Shown piece by piece: positions 30,432 to 38,839 of a DNA stretch of 64,000 nt (its first letter is position 1; every line of letters starts with the position of its first letter). Source of the DNA: Pseudomonadota bacterium (GTDB taxonomy: Bacteria; Pseudomonadota; Gammaproteobacteria; Acidiferrobacterales; Acidiferrobacteraceae); contig JAJYDT010000002.1 of NCBI GenBank assembly GCA_021777335.1, positions 1 through 64,000 on the forward strand. The letters are read 5' to 3'. The notes beneath the pieces are model-generated. The model worked only from the letters and a program-made list of their open reading frames with translations. It ran no database searches and had not been told where the DNA came from. The translations under genes were made by a program, and so were the position numbers.

Positions 30432-31085
30432 ATGTTCAGCTACCGCCACCCACATCCGGCAGTCACGACGAATGTCGTGATCTTCACCATTGTCAGTGAC
30501 AGCCTGAAGGTTCTGCTCGTGCGGCGCGCCCGGCCACCCTTCGAAGGGTCCTGGGCACTTCCCGGGGGCTTCATCGACCTCGCGGAAGATCTCGAGGATA
30601 GCGCGATGCGCACCCTTGAGCGCGAGACGGGCGTGCGCGGGGTCTACCTGGAACAGCTCTACACATTCGGGCAGCCCGGTCGTGACCCGCGCGAGCGCGT
30701 GATCGCGGTCGCCTACTACACGCTCGTGCCCTTTGAACGCGTCAAACCCCGCACGCATGATGGCGTTGGCTGGTTTGCGCTCGACGAGCACCCGAAGCTT
30801 GCGTTTGATCACGACGAGATCGCGGCGATCGCCGCACGCCGGCTGGCTGCGAAGCTGGATTACTCTACGATCGCTTTCGGGTTCATGCCAGAAGAGTTCA
30901 CCTTGAGCGACCTGCAGCACGTGTATGAGATCATCCAGAGGGAAGAGATCGACAAACGCAACTTCCGCAAACGCGTGCTGGCGCTCAATCACATTGAGGC
31001 AAGCGGCGAACGGCGTAATGGATCACATCGTCCTGCGACCCTGTATCGGCTGAAAAATCCGGGCCAGATCACCTTCATCAAATGA
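30432..31085 (+). CDS. nrtR: NrtR-type transcriptional regulator of NAD synthesis (Nudix domain plus winged helix)
   Basis: 217 residues. N-terminal Nudix domain at about residues 10-140: [19 protein letters not shown], with the box continuing [11 protein letters not shown]. The catalytic RExxEE is altered to RTLERE, as expected for a sensor that binds ADP-ribose-type ligands rather than hydrolysing them. The C-terminal half ([14 protein letters not shown] ... [12 protein letters not shown]) is the NrtR winged helix. It is 31 bases ahead of nadA on the same strand and carries a matching operator upstream. Together these support NrtR rather than a plain Nudix enzyme. Confidence 0.85.
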   Translation: MFSYRHPHPAVTTNVVIFTIVSDSLKVLLVRRARPPFEGSWALPGGFIDLAEDLEDSAMRTLERETGVRGVYLEQLYTFGQPGRDPRERVIAVAYYTLVPFERVKPRTHDGVGWFALDEHPKLAFDHDEIAAIAARRLAAKLDYSTIAFGFMPEEFTLSDLQHVYEIIQREEIDKRNFRKRVLALNHIEASGERRNGSHRPATLYRLKNPGQITFIK

Positions 31086-31116
31086 CATCACAATCACACA
31101 TATGGCGGGAGGATCC

Positions 31117-32214
31117 GTGTCGGTCGTAGCCTCGAAACGTCTTGATGAGCTGCCGCTGCGCTGGCACGACCGGATCAACGGGCTGGCGGCCGCGGTACGT
31201 CCTTCGTTGCCCCCTGTCGGCGAAGAGCGTGCGATGCTCATCCAGCGGACGAGGCGGCTCCTCAAGAAGCAGGACGCGGTCCTGGTCGCTCACTTCTATA
31301 CGGATCCCGACCTGCAATGGCTTGCCGAAGACACCGGTGGCTATGTGTCAGATTCTCTGGACATGGCGCGGTTCGGACACGAACACACCGCGAAGACGCT
31401 CGTTGTCGCGGGGGTGCGATTCATGGGCGAGACGGCAAAGATCCTCAATCCGGAGAAGCGGGTGCTCATGCCAACGCTCGAGGCGACGTGCTCGCTTGAC
31501 CTTGGCTGTCCGTCAGGCCCGTTTGGCGAGTTCTGTGATGCACACCCTGACCGTACGGTGGTCGTATATGCAAACACAAACGCAGAGGTGAAAGCCCGGG
31601 CAGACTGGGTCGTCACCTCGAGCATCGCCTTGAAGGTGGCACACCACCTAAAGGCATGCGGGGAAAAGATCCTGTGGGCGCCAGATCGCCATCTTGGCCG
31701 CTACATCCAGCGGGAAACAGGCGCGGACATGCTCCTGTGGCAAGGCTCGTGCATCGTCCACGACGAGTTCCGCACGCAGGCACTTGAAGACCTGAAACGG
31801 CGCTATCCGGAAGCGGCCGTACTCGTACACCCGGAGTCACCCGAGGCTATTATCAGACTTGCAGATGTCGTCGGCTCGACGTCCGCCATGATCGAGGCCG
31901 TCCGGCGCCTGGACAACGAAATCTTTATCGTCGGGACCGATCAAGGCATCTTCTACAAGATGAAGCAGGCAGCGCCCCACAAACATCTGATTGCCGCGCC
32001 GACCGCCGGTGTCGGCGCAACCTGCAAGAGCTGCGCGCATTGCCCATGGATGGCCATGAACGGGCTGCGCAATCTGGCGCAGGTGCTCGAAACCGGCGAA
32101 AGCGAGATACATGTGGATGCAGAGATCGCGCACCGTGCACGCATTCCGGTGGAGCGGATGCTGCGCTTCGCGGAAATCCAGAACACGGCGGTACTGGGAC
32201 AAGGTAACGCCTAG
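31117..32214 (+). CDS. nadA: Quinolinate synthase A
   Basis: 365 residues from a GTG at 31117 preceded by GGGAGG; an ATG at 31102 in the same frame has no ribosome-binding sequence. NadA condenses iminoaspartate with dihydroxyacetone phosphate using a [4Fe-4S] cluster. Motifs: [45 protein letters not shown] and the cluster region [15 protein letters not shown]. Length fits the long proteobacterial form. Second gene of the nrtR-nadA unit; nadD, for a later step, is at 8.8 kb. Confidence 0.95.
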   Translation: MSVVASKRLDELPLRWHDRINGLAAAVRPSLPPVGEERAMLIQRTRRLLKKQDAVLVAHFYTDPDLQWLAEDTGGYVSDSLDMARFGHEHTAKTLVVAGVRFMGETAKILNPEKRVLMPTLEATCSLDLGCPSGPFGEFCDAHPDRTVVVYANTNAEVKARADWVVTSSIALKVAHHLKACGEKILWAPDRHLGRYIQRETGADMLLWQGSCIVHDEFRTQALEDLKRRYPEAAVLVHPESPEAIIRLADVVGSTSAMIEAVRRLDNEIFIVGTDQGIFYKMKQAAPHKHLIAAPTAGVGATCKSCAHCPWMAMNGLRNLAQVLETGESEIHVDAEIAHRARIPVERMLRFAEIQNTAVLGQGNA

Positions 32215-32404
32215 AGACGCATGGGCGAAACGGGCCGCTGAAGCCCGGGGCAGGAACACGGCCAAACCGAACACGTCCGGAAAAACGTGTGGACACGCTC
32301 AGCGTACCGGGCAACAAAACGAAAGGTACTGCCTGAACGATGACGCCCGGCACAACGAAGCCGCGCGCACCAGTATCGTCATGATTATCCTCTAGCCGTT
32401 GCCG

Positions 32405-32842
32405 CTAGGGTGAAAAGCGGGTACCGACGCCCAAAAAATTGAAACCACTAGCCAGGCTTTGCGCATATTCAAAATGCAGCCGGCCGACCTTCAGGCCGAC
32501 CCCGGCCCCTACGGATTGCGCAAGCGCGTAGGGCGTCATCGTCTGCCGCTCGCACCACTGGAGCGTGCTCGGGCAATACAACGGATTGCTCTTCAGCAGA
32601 AAACGGGCCTCCGGGATTCCCGGTACTGACGGATCGAGAAACGTGGGCTTGCCTGGGGCTACCCACTGGTCGGACTTTGGCTCGTTGTCGAGGGACGGAC
32701 CCTTGGTGGTGGACACCGCCAGTTTGACGGGGTTCGCTGCGGCCCCACGCAGCGTCAAGGGCACTGGAGGCCCCGCCGCTGCGAGCAGCGGCGTCAACAG
32801 AGCTATCATGATCAGAACAAGGTTCTTCGGCATCGGATCCAT
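32405..32842 (-). CDS. Exported hypothetical protein
   Basis: 145 residues with a signal peptide (about 1-23: MPKNLVLIMIALLTPLLAAAGPP). The mature part is Pro/Ser-rich with two Cys (NPLYCPSTLQWCERQ) and ends in alternating hydrophobic strands (VGLKVGRLHFEYAQSLASGFNFLGVGTRF), reminiscent of the last strands of an outer-membrane barrel, but is too short to be one. No family recognised. It is divergent from the DUF1820 gene. Confidence 0.65.
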   Translation of the reverse strand: MDPMPKNLVLIMIALLTPLLAAAGPPVPLTLRGAAANPVKLAVSTTKGPSLDNEPKSDQWVAPGKPTFLDPSVPGIPEARFLLKSNPLYCPSTLQWCERQTMTPYALAQSVGAGVGLKVGRLHFEYAQSLASGFNFLGVGTRFSP

Positions 32843-32951
32843 ATCGGGTTACACGCAGACTTAGAGTGCGGCGCACCCCGGAAAATTCAACGAGAACGCA
32901 GAGGCTATCGGCGCTATACTGAGGATTCGAGTTCTCAATCCTCCGGGACGC

Positions 32952-33296
32952 ATGAAGACCAAGCAAAAACCGGTTTACCGTATTCTCTTCAACAATCAAG
33001 GCAGCGTCTACGAACTGCATGCGAAGCACGTGGCGCAGGGCATGCTCTACGCATTCGTCGAGATAGAAGATATCATTTTTGGCGAACGATCGAACGTGCT
33101 GATCGACCCTTCGGAGGAACGATTAAAGGCCGAGTTCGGTGGGGTCCAGCGCACCTATATCCCGCTGCAGGCGGTGATCCGCATCGACGAAGTGAGCAAG
33201 GGCGGCGTGAACAAGATCTATGCCGCCACGGGCGAAAAGACCAATGTCGCCCGCTTTCCCCTGCCGCCCCTCCCCCGGGAGCCCGACCCCTCCTGA
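32952..33296 (+). CDS. DUF1820 family protein
   Basis: 114 residues. The core RILFNNQGSVYELHAKHVAQG, FVEIEDIIFGERSNVLIDPSEERLKAEF and RTYIPLQAVIRIDEV are the conserved pattern of DUF1820, a small cytoplasmic protein found across gammaproteobacteria. Function is unknown; the fold is predicted beta-rich. It ends with a proline-rich tail and converges on the TraT-like gene with ten bases between stops. Confidence 0.88.
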   Translation: MKTKQKPVYRILFNNQGSVYELHAKHVAQGMLYAFVEIEDIIFGERSNVLIDPSEERLKAEFGGVQRTYIPLQAVIRIDEVSKGGVNKIYAATGEKTNVARFPLPPLPREPDPS

Positions 33297-33306
33297 CCTG
33301 ACTGCC

Positions 33307-34041
33307 TCAGAAGATCCCGCCGAGCTCCTGACCAATCTCGCGTGTGAGCGCTGGCTCGGCATAACCAAAGTGCAGGTTGAGCCCGCTTGCCTCGGCAACA
33401 ATCCGGTCGCGATAGATCATCCAGTTCTTGATACCGGAGTGTTCCGCGCGCAGCGTTGTGGCCGTCCCTTCGCTCGTGGCCGTATCCAGCGACGTATAAG
33501 TACCCCGCTGCCGTTCTTCGAGCTGGACATCAACCACCATCATGTAATGACGATGTTGAAACATGCTGCCGACAAGCGCCCCCACGCCAAGGCCGATCAG
33601 GCCGCCGCCCAAGGCCTGGTTCCCATTGCCGACGCTCGCGCCATAGATCGCGCCACCCCAGCCGCCGATCAGCGCACCGGTTGCGGTATCGCGGCGTGTC
33701 TCTGCGCCGACATAACGGATATTGTACAAGAGCATGTAGTGCGCCCTGGCCGGGTTATCCGTCAGGCGGTAACCCTTGTCCAGCAGCTCATGCATGATAA
33801 TCCGCTGCAGATGCAAGCCCTGGGCGGACGAGGTGTTGTGGCCCTGGATGAATACGACGCGCTCCGCCGGAGCGACTGGCTGCAGGAATACACTATTCGA
33901 CATGCGTGCAGACAGATGCATATTGCCGGCACTAAGCCCCGACTCGGATGTGCGCGTGGGTGCCGGACCGGTGGCACATCCACCGAGGATCAGCGCCCCC
34001 GTCGCGGCCAAAAACCACCGTCTCACGGATACCCAGCCCAT
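33307..34041 (-). CDS. TraT-like outer-membrane lipoprotein
   Basis: 244 residues with lipobox LILGGC (Cys22). It follows the TraT pattern throughout: SARMSNSVFLQPVAPAERVVFIQGHNTS, then a helix-rich ELLDKGYRLTDNPARAHYMLLYNI, a glycine-rich segment (GASVGNGNQALGGGLIGLGVGALVG), YMMVVDVQLEER and a final RDRIVAEASGLNL. TraT is known from F-type plasmids as a surface-exclusion and complement-resistance lipoprotein. No conjugation genes are nearby, so here it is a chromosomal homologue of unknown role. Confidence 0.85.
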   Translation of the reverse strand: MGWVSVRRWFLAATGALILGGCATGPAPTRTSESGLSAGNMHLSARMSNSVFLQPVAPAERVVFIQGHNTSSAQGLHLQRIIMHELLDKGYRLTDNPARAHYMLLYNIRYVGAETRRDTATGALIGGWGGAIYGASVGNGNQALGGGLIGLGVGALVGSMFQHRHYMMVVDVQLEERQRGTYTSLDTATSEGTATTLRAEHSGIKNWMIYRDRIVAEASGLNLHFGYAEPALTREIGQELGGIF

Positions 34042-34248
34042 ACGGTTCTGCTCCCAGTCACATGTTTTGGTTCATAAGATCATAGCAGGATGTGCGCGGA
34101 TTGCACGCACCGCCGCACCCTGACACGCGCCCTTTATCTATGCGTGAACAGGGTGTCGATGCGGCCATCCGTACACGCTCCAGACCCGTTGCCGGGTGTT
34201 AAGACCGATCCGCCCGGGAAAGATCTTCAAGAAACGCGGTCGAACCCG

Positions 34249-35637
34249 CTACCACAGATAAAACATCAGGATCCACGAAAAAACAGCTGCGGAACTGCCC
34301 GCCACCACTGCGCAAACCGCCAGGATTTTGCGCCACCGTGCAACCTGCTCTTCTGCCACGATCATCCGCGCCGCGAGCCAGATGCTCCAGGACACACCTA
34401 CCGCCAGCAGCCCCCCGCGGACCCAGGAAATCCAGGGCAGACCATCGGCGGCTTGGCCGCCGAGCAGGGTTAGCGTGAGCGAACCGGATCCAAGCACGAT
34501 ACCGATACCGGCCAACGGTACAAGACTGTAGGCGAGTCGCCACATTTCTCCGGGGCGCTCAAGACTTTTTTCTGCGATCCAGAGCCATAACGTGACCCAG
34601 CTGCCCAAAACCAGTGCGGTACCTCCGATGTACAGCACAATGCTCAATCCGTCGAACCAGGTGACGCCACCGATCACCGGGGGATAACGCATGAGCAGCC
34701 ACGAAGGCATGGTTTTGAACAGCAAGAACCAGCCATGCATCGTCAGCCAGCCAGCCATACGTCCTTTCATGTCGACAAGCCATGGGCTGACACTCCACTG
34801 GAAAACACCGACGGACAATCCCAGCAGGCCGTACACCAACATTACCCCGTCCCAGCGGGAGATCTCCGCGACACCCAGTGACAGAACTTCCCGATTTGGC
34901 GATCGCGCCGCCAATCTGACGGCGTTGCGTTGACCGCTGCAGCGCCCGCAGACATGACACTGCGAAGCGCCGGTCATACGGCGAATATCAATTAAAGGGG
35001 CACAATTGACGGGCGTGCGCCGACTGGATCTGATCCCGCGCGGCGCATTGACCCATGCCTCCTCATCCACGTGGAAATACAGTGGCGAAAGACGCGCCAG
35101 CACGGTGAATACGCCGTTGACCGGACAGAGGTACCGGCACCAGACGCGCTTGCCTCGGCCATACAAGAACCCCACCCAGACGGCAAGCACCGTGGAACCA
35201 CCCAGCAACAGGGCGGTCGTTTCGGCATGCATGTGAACGCCGATCAGCTCTCCATACACGGCGGTCGCTGCGAAGAGCACAAATGGCCAGCCACGCCATT
35301 TCATCCAGGGCGGGATGCCGAGCCCCAAACCGTAGTGGCTGACTGCTTCGGTCAATGTGCCTTCCGGGCAGAACACACCGCACCATACGCGGCCCATCAG
35401 CATCATGCTGATCATCACCAACGGCCACCACAGGCCCCAGAACACGAACCGCACCCACCAATCCATCTTGTCATGAACGTGAGCGTCGCCGAATGCCGGC
35501 AGCCAAAAAAAAGGCAGTACCAGCAATACAAGATAAAACAACACCGTTGTCCATTGAATACCGGCGATCACGCCGGTATGTCGCCGCATGGCGGTGCCGA
35601 GCGTATCCAAGACACTGCTGTTTGAAGGTGCATTCAC
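34249..35637 (-). CDS. Polytopic membrane iron-sulfur protein (NosR/NapH/CcoG-like polyferredoxin)
   Basis: 462 residues with about 10 membrane helices. Two CxxxCP motifs lie at the membrane surface (RVWCGVFCPEGTLTEA and RVWCRYLCPVNGVF), the signature of the NapH/NosR electron-transfer group. A further Cys cluster follows (NCAPLIDIRRMTG and SQCHVCGRC). Such proteins carry quinol electrons across the inner membrane to periplasmic reductases or metal-handling proteins. No partner reductase is adjacent; the neighbours are a TraT-like lipoprotein and an NRAMP-type transporter. The redox partner is unknown. Confidence 0.82.
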   Translation of the reverse strand: MNAPSNSSVLDTLGTAMRRHTGVIAGIQWTTVLFYLVLLVLPFFWLPAFGDAHVHDKMDWWVRFVFWGLWWPLVMISMMLMGRVWCGVFCPEGTLTEAVSHYGLGLGIPPWMKWRGWPFVLFAATAVYGELIGVHMHAETTALLLGGSTVLAVWVGFLYGRGKRVWCRYLCPVNGVFTVLARLSPLYFHVDEEAWVNAPRGIRSSRRTPVNCAPLIDIRRMTGASQCHVCGRCSGQRNAVRLAARSPNREVLSLGVAEISRWDGVMLVYGLLGLSVGVFQWSVSPWLVDMKGRMAGWLTMHGWFLLFKTMPSWLLMRYPPVIGGVTWFDGLSIVLYIGGTALVLGSWVTLWLWIAEKSLERPGEMWRLAYSLVPLAGIGIVLGSGSLTLTLLGGQAADGLPWISWVRGGLLAVGVSWSIWLAARMIVAEEQVARWRKILAVCAVVAGSSAAVFSWILMFYLW

Positions 35638-35992
35638 GTCAGTCGGGCTAATTCAATCTGCCAATGACTGTCCTAAGTATACTGGAAGTCAGAGGGCTCG
35701 ATGGTGGGTAAATGTTGGCGCGGATCGTACACCGCAGGATGTCTTCAGCGGAAAAGTGGGCGGCCGGCAAACATCGGTCCATCGGTCCATACTGCAGCAC
35801 TACGACGCCGTCCCACTGCCTGTCTGGTCGCCTTTAGCACCCTGCCGGTCACTTCCGGCCATGGAAGCCGGGGCAGTGGGTCATGTCTTATCGCTGAAAG
35901 AAGTGCAGCCTTGGCGGATTCGCACTGAAACGTCCTGGCCAAAAAAGGGGCGTCAGTGCCCGTTTAAAGAATCCGCACCCGGGTGGCCTACA
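35638..35992. other. Intergenic stretch between the polyferredoxin and NRAMP-type genes
   Basis: 355 bases. Open frames here give no recognisable protein on either strand. A short direct repeat (CATCGGTC twice, near 35780-35795) is present. The part next to 35638 should hold the promoter of the polyferredoxin gene. I see no convincing terminator for the NRAMP-type gene. Confidence 0.45.
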
Positions 35993-37258
35993 TCAGCGCA
36001 GTGTCACGATGCCCATATAGATTCCAAAGAGGATCACGACGGCTGAGAATCCCCACACCACGTACTTATAAACCCCATGCATGCGGTATTGTCTGGGCAA
36101 TACTTTACCTTCCAGCGCCAGCAGGAAGCCAAGAACGATCGGCAACAACATCGCATTCATGACCTCGACGTCGACCGTCAGCCGCACCAAGTCGACACTT
36201 GCCAGCACCAGTATCGCCCCCGCGATATGGGCGCCGGAGTAGATCCAGTAGAAGATCCGGGCCTCGGGCACCGGATCGCTCAGACTATGCTGCCAACCAA
36301 ACACCTCGCTGATCCCCCATGCACCCGCGAGCGAGGCGACCAACGCGGCGGTCAGTGCCGCGCCCAGCACGCCCAGACCGAACAGCACCTTGGCTCCAGC
36401 CCAACCGATCACCGGGATCAGCCCACGGGCAATCTCTCCGACCGTATCTAAAGGAGCTGTAGTCTTGAATCGTGATGCAGCTGCGGCCAAGGCCACCACA
36501 ACGGCGATCATGATGACCTGAGTCAGGACTGCTCCGATCGCCGTATCCCAGCGTGCGATCCGCAAGTGCTGCGGTCCGAGGCCCTTGTCGATCACCGCGC
36601 CCTGCTGGTAAAAAATCATCCACGGCATGATGACAGCACCGACATTTGCTGCCAGCAGGAACACATAGTCCGGCTGGTCGAACGGCATGGACTTGACGCC
36701 ATGCCAGAGCTGGCCTGCATCGGGATGGGCCATCAGGGCTGCTGGGATAAAAGCAAGTTCGAAGAGTCCGACAGCGATCCCGATGCGTTCCGCCTTGGAA
36801 TAGCTGCCGGCCAGCCCGACGCCGATGAGGGCGGCGGTGGCAAGCGGCACCGTAAACCACCGGGAAACATGAAACAGCTCGCCGACACCCGCGATCCCGG
36901 CGAACTCCGCAACCAGGGCCCCGATCCCGGACATAAAAAGGGTGGAAGCCGAAAGCAGAGCCCAGCCCAGCCCGAAATGGCGGCGGATCAGGGTGCCATG
37001 ACCCTGGCCAGTGACAGCGCCAAGCCGCACTGTGATCTCCTGAATAAAATAAAGTGGCGGAATCAGGAGCAGCTGGGGCAAGATCATCCGGTAGCCCCAC
37101 TGGGCACCGCTTTGGGCGGCGGTGATGACGCTGCCGGCGTCGGTATCGGCCAGCATGACAATCAACCCGGGACCGAGGACGGCCAAAATCGCGGTCCAGC
37201 CAAGGGCGGGGCGGGCTACGACTGCGGCAGCTGTGGAATCCGGACCGGAGGCATCCAT
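35993..37258 (-). CDS. NRAMP-related divalent metal transporter with non-canonical TM1 motif
   Basis: 421 residues, about 11 membrane helices. The overall NRAMP pattern is clear (LGPGLIVMLADTDAGSVITAAQSGAQWGY in helix 1, then LYFIQEITVRLGAVTGQG). The metal-site motif DPGN of helix 1 is DTDAG here, and the helix 6 MPH is MPW (VIMPWMIFYQQGAV). These are the positions that set transition-metal selectivity, and the changes resemble NRAMP-related magnesium or unassigned transporters rather than MntH. Substrate is therefore open (Mg, Mn or Fe). A perfect 9-base inverted repeat lies upstream. Confidence 0.83.
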   Translation of the reverse strand: MDASGPDSTAAAVVARPALGWTAILAVLGPGLIVMLADTDAGSVITAAQSGAQWGYRMILPQLLLIPPLYFIQEITVRLGAVTGQGHGTLIRRHFGLGWALLSASTLFMSGIGALVAEFAGIAGVGELFHVSRWFTVPLATAALIGVGLAGSYSKAERIGIAVGLFELAFIPAALMAHPDAGQLWHGVKSMPFDQPDYVFLLAANVGAVIMPWMIFYQQGAVIDKGLGPQHLRIARWDTAIGAVLTQVIMIAVVVALAAAASRFKTTAPLDTVGEIARGLIPVIGWAGAKVLFGLGVLGAALTAALVASLAGAWGISEVFGWQHSLSDPVPEARIFYWIYSGAHIAGAILVLASVDLVRLTVDVEVMNAMLLPIVLGFLLALEGKVLPRQYRMHGVYKYVVWGFSAVVILFGIYMGIVTLR

Positions 37259-37311
37259 GGGTCTTACCGTAAGCAGAGATCTACCGGCAGATTATGCCTG
37301 GTCATAATACA

Positions 37312-37342
37312 AATGTAAATCATTCCTATCTCTATTTACATT
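37312..37342. promoter_or_regulatory. Inverted repeat upstream of the NRAMP-type gene, candidate operator
   Basis: Perfect arms AATGTAAAT (37312-37320) and ATTTACATT (37334-37342) separated by 13 bases, in an AT-rich patch that stands out from the GC-rich surroundings. It is 54 bases upstream of the transporter ATG, a suitable place for a metalloregulator site. The right arm lies at the edge of the degraded island. I cannot assign it to Fur, MntR or another factor. Confidence 0.45.
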
Positions 37343-37363
37343 GTTGTCCCGTACAAGGTCAGG

Positions 37364-37561
37364 GACATCTTTGCAGACTTCCATGCGCTAAGGGCGATAT
37401 GCGCCAGTGCCGATCGGGTAGACGGGCGCACCGTGTTCAACATCGGGGGCAACAAGTACCGCTTGATTGCTGCGATCCACTACGATCGGCGCAAGGTGTT
37501 CATCCCGGCGGTACTCCCCCACGAAGAATACGATCGTGGCCAGTGGAAACGGAGGAAATGA
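37364..37561 (+). pseudogene. higB: 5'-truncated higB toxin remnant
   Basis: The frame ending in TGA at 37559-37561 encodes a HigB-family C-terminus: TVFNIGGNKYRLIAAIHY, then KVFIPAVLPHEEYDRGQWK. The core strand and the HxEYD motif are typical of HigB mRNA interferases. The first 30-40 residues of the family are missing, there is no start codon in the open part of this frame (stop TAA at 37316), and the sequence before it belongs to the NRAMP promoter region. Its stop overlaps the higA start (ATGA), the normal higBA arrangement. Confidence 0.8.
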
Positions 37562-38307
37562 TGGCTCATGCACACAAGGCAGCGCCTGGACCGCAGCCAA
37601 TTCTTCGGGCCTGGATACCGTTCAAGGAAGCGGTCGGGGTCACATCGGTTCGCACTGAAGGCGACTACGCTCAGAATCGGGCAACGATTGACGCCGTGAT
37701 CGAGAGATCGGCGAATACGAGAACCACCCCCCTGGCCGAGGTGCCGGACTACTTGGCCGACCAGGTTAAGGCGTACAAGCGCGAGCATTCACCATCCCCA
37801 AGGCCAAGCCAGATGGCGAAGAAACAACACACCCTCTACAGCGAAGCCGCCCCCGTGTACCAGGCGCTCGCAGATGACGACGCACTCATCGCGCAGGCGC
37901 TCAGCATCCTTGAGCAGCGCACCCCCCAAGGTCCGGCGATGACGAGCCCGCAGGCTGTGAAGCAGTACATCACACTCAAGCTTGCCCCGGAATCGCGCGA
38001 GGTCTTCGGCGTATTGCTCCTTGACCAGCGCCACCGGGTGCTCGCCTTCGAGGTCCTGTTCCAGGGCACGCTCGCCACGTGCTCCGTCCATCCCCGCGAA
38101 GTCGTCAAGGCCACTCTTCAGCACAACGCCGCCGCCGTGATCTTCACGCACAACCATCCCTCGGGCGATCCCTCGCCGCCAGAGGCCGACAAGAGTCTGA
38201 CGGCCCGGCTCCGGGAAGCGCTCGCCCTCGTGGACGTGCGGACACTCGACCACATCATCGTGGTCGGTGGCCAGGCGCTCAGCTTCGCCGACCTGGGCTT
38301 GCTGTAG
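37558..38307 (+). CDS. In-frame fusion of a HigA antitoxin N-terminus to a RadC/JAB-domain protein
   Basis: 249 residues. Residues 1-85 resemble the HigA N-terminal region (AWIPFKEAVGVTSVRTEGDYAQN ... VPDYLADQVKAYKREHSPSP) and stop where the helix-turn-helix should begin. From the Met at 37813 onward (MAKKQHTLYSEAAPVYQ) the sequence is a short RadC-like protein (164 residues) with JAMM-type motif FTHNHPSGDPSPPEAD and the C-terminal DHIIVVGG. The Ser of HxHx7SxxD is Pro here. Either one chimeric protein is made from 37558, or RadC is translated alone from 37813; the site ahead of 37813 (AAGGCC) is weak. The antitoxin part cannot bind DNA. Such RadC proteins are common on islands and plasmids; function unclear. 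Confidence 0.78.
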   Translation: MMAHAHKAAPGPQPILRAWIPFKEAVGVTSVRTEGDYAQNRATIDAVIERSANTRTTPLAEVPDYLADQVKAYKREHSPSPRPSQMAKKQHTLYSEAAPVYQALADDDALIAQALSILEQRTPQGPAMTSPQAVKQYITLKLAPESREVFGVLLLDQRHRVLAFEVLFQGTLATCSVHPREVVKATLQHNAAAVIFTHNHPSGDPSPPEADKSLTARLREALALVDVRTLDHIIVVGGQALSFADLGLL

Positions 38308-38337
38308 CGGCGGCGTGTTATTGTTCCGAATCTTCAC

Positions 38338-38361
38338 TTGCAGGTTAACGTTAACCTGCAA
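38338..38361. repeat. 24-base perfect palindrome
   Basis: Left arm TTGCAGGTTAAC is followed directly by its reverse complement GTTAACCTGCAA with no spacer, including two tandem GTTAAC units. It lies 31 bases after the radC stop and 80 bases beyond the end of hicA. Without a loop it is more likely a protein-binding site than a terminator. Confidence 0.7.
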
Positions 38362-38442
38362 TGTAGCAAGACTGTAGCAGGGGAGTGGCTCAAAGCGCAT
38401 CGCGTGGAAACGGCGGAAGCGACCGGTAAGCTCTATAAATCG

Positions 38443-38637
38443 TCATCCTGTGTGCTTCGCGAGACGCGCGAGCATCCGTGGTCCGATCTCTTCCGCGTCA
38501 TGAAAGGCAAAGACAACATTCGGCCATCCCGGTCGAGCGAGGGTGCGGTGCGAACCCTGCTGGCGCTTGATCTGCCAGCCAAGGCGCAGCAGCGCCGCGA
38601 GGACACGACGTGCCTTAGCGGCCCGCCATTGGCTCAC
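38443..38637 (-). CDS. hicA: HicA-family mRNA interferase toxin
   Basis: 64 residues: KARRVLAALLRLGWQIKRQQGSHRTLARPGW then VVFAFHDAEEIGPRMLARLAKHTG. The dsRBD-like fold with the catalytic His in GSHR identifies HicA. It starts with GTG. The protein ends right after KHTG, where relatives often carry another 8-10 residues, but the domain itself is complete. The start codon overlaps, as GTGA, the stop the antitoxin would have in its unshifted frame. Confidence 0.85.
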   Translation of the reverse strand: MSQWRAAKARRVLAALLRLGWQIKRQQGSHRTLARPGWPNVVFAFHDAEEIGPRMLARLAKHTG

Positions 38638-38833
38638 GCCGCAGCGAACAACGCGTCTAGATCCGGCACCCCTCGCCGTGTTCCAGCCGGTCGGCCAGCA
38701 CGCGCAGCGCCAGGACCTCAGCGCGGCGCATTGCCTCGCCCTGGTCGCCCCCGTAGGCCATTACGCCCGGTAACGCGGGGATCTCGGCGATCCAGCGGCC
38801 GTCGTCTTCGCGTTCCATCTCGATCCTTAGCAT
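38634..38833 (-). pseudogene. hicB: hicB antitoxin with a C-terminal frameshift
   Basis: From ATG 38833 the frame reads MLRIEMEREDDGRWIAEIPA, then LPGVMAYGGDQGEAMRRAEV and ALRVLADRLEHGEG, clearly HicB, but then hits TAG at 38657-38659 (58 residues). Adding one G to the GGGG run (bases 38669-38672) restores VPDLDALFAAA and a stop that overlaps the hicA GTG. So the gene has lost one base, or the run was miscalled. The truncated product keeps most of the partial RNase H fold and might still neutralise HicA. Confidence 0.75.
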
Positions 38834-38839
38834 ATGAAC

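Noticed and set aside
32231-32290. Short inverted repeats after nadA as a terminator.
   Set aside because: Stems are only five or six pairs and no T tract follows.
35745-35942. Leftward 65-codon frame in the gap before the NRAMP-type gene.
   Set aside because: No ribosome-binding site or family motif; could be a shred of a mobile element, but I cannot support it.
37259-37557. Treating the whole open frame from 37294 as the N-terminus of the RadC-like protein.
   Set aside because: The first 88 codons are out of frame with, and overlap, clear HigB coding; the real start is at 37558 or 37813.
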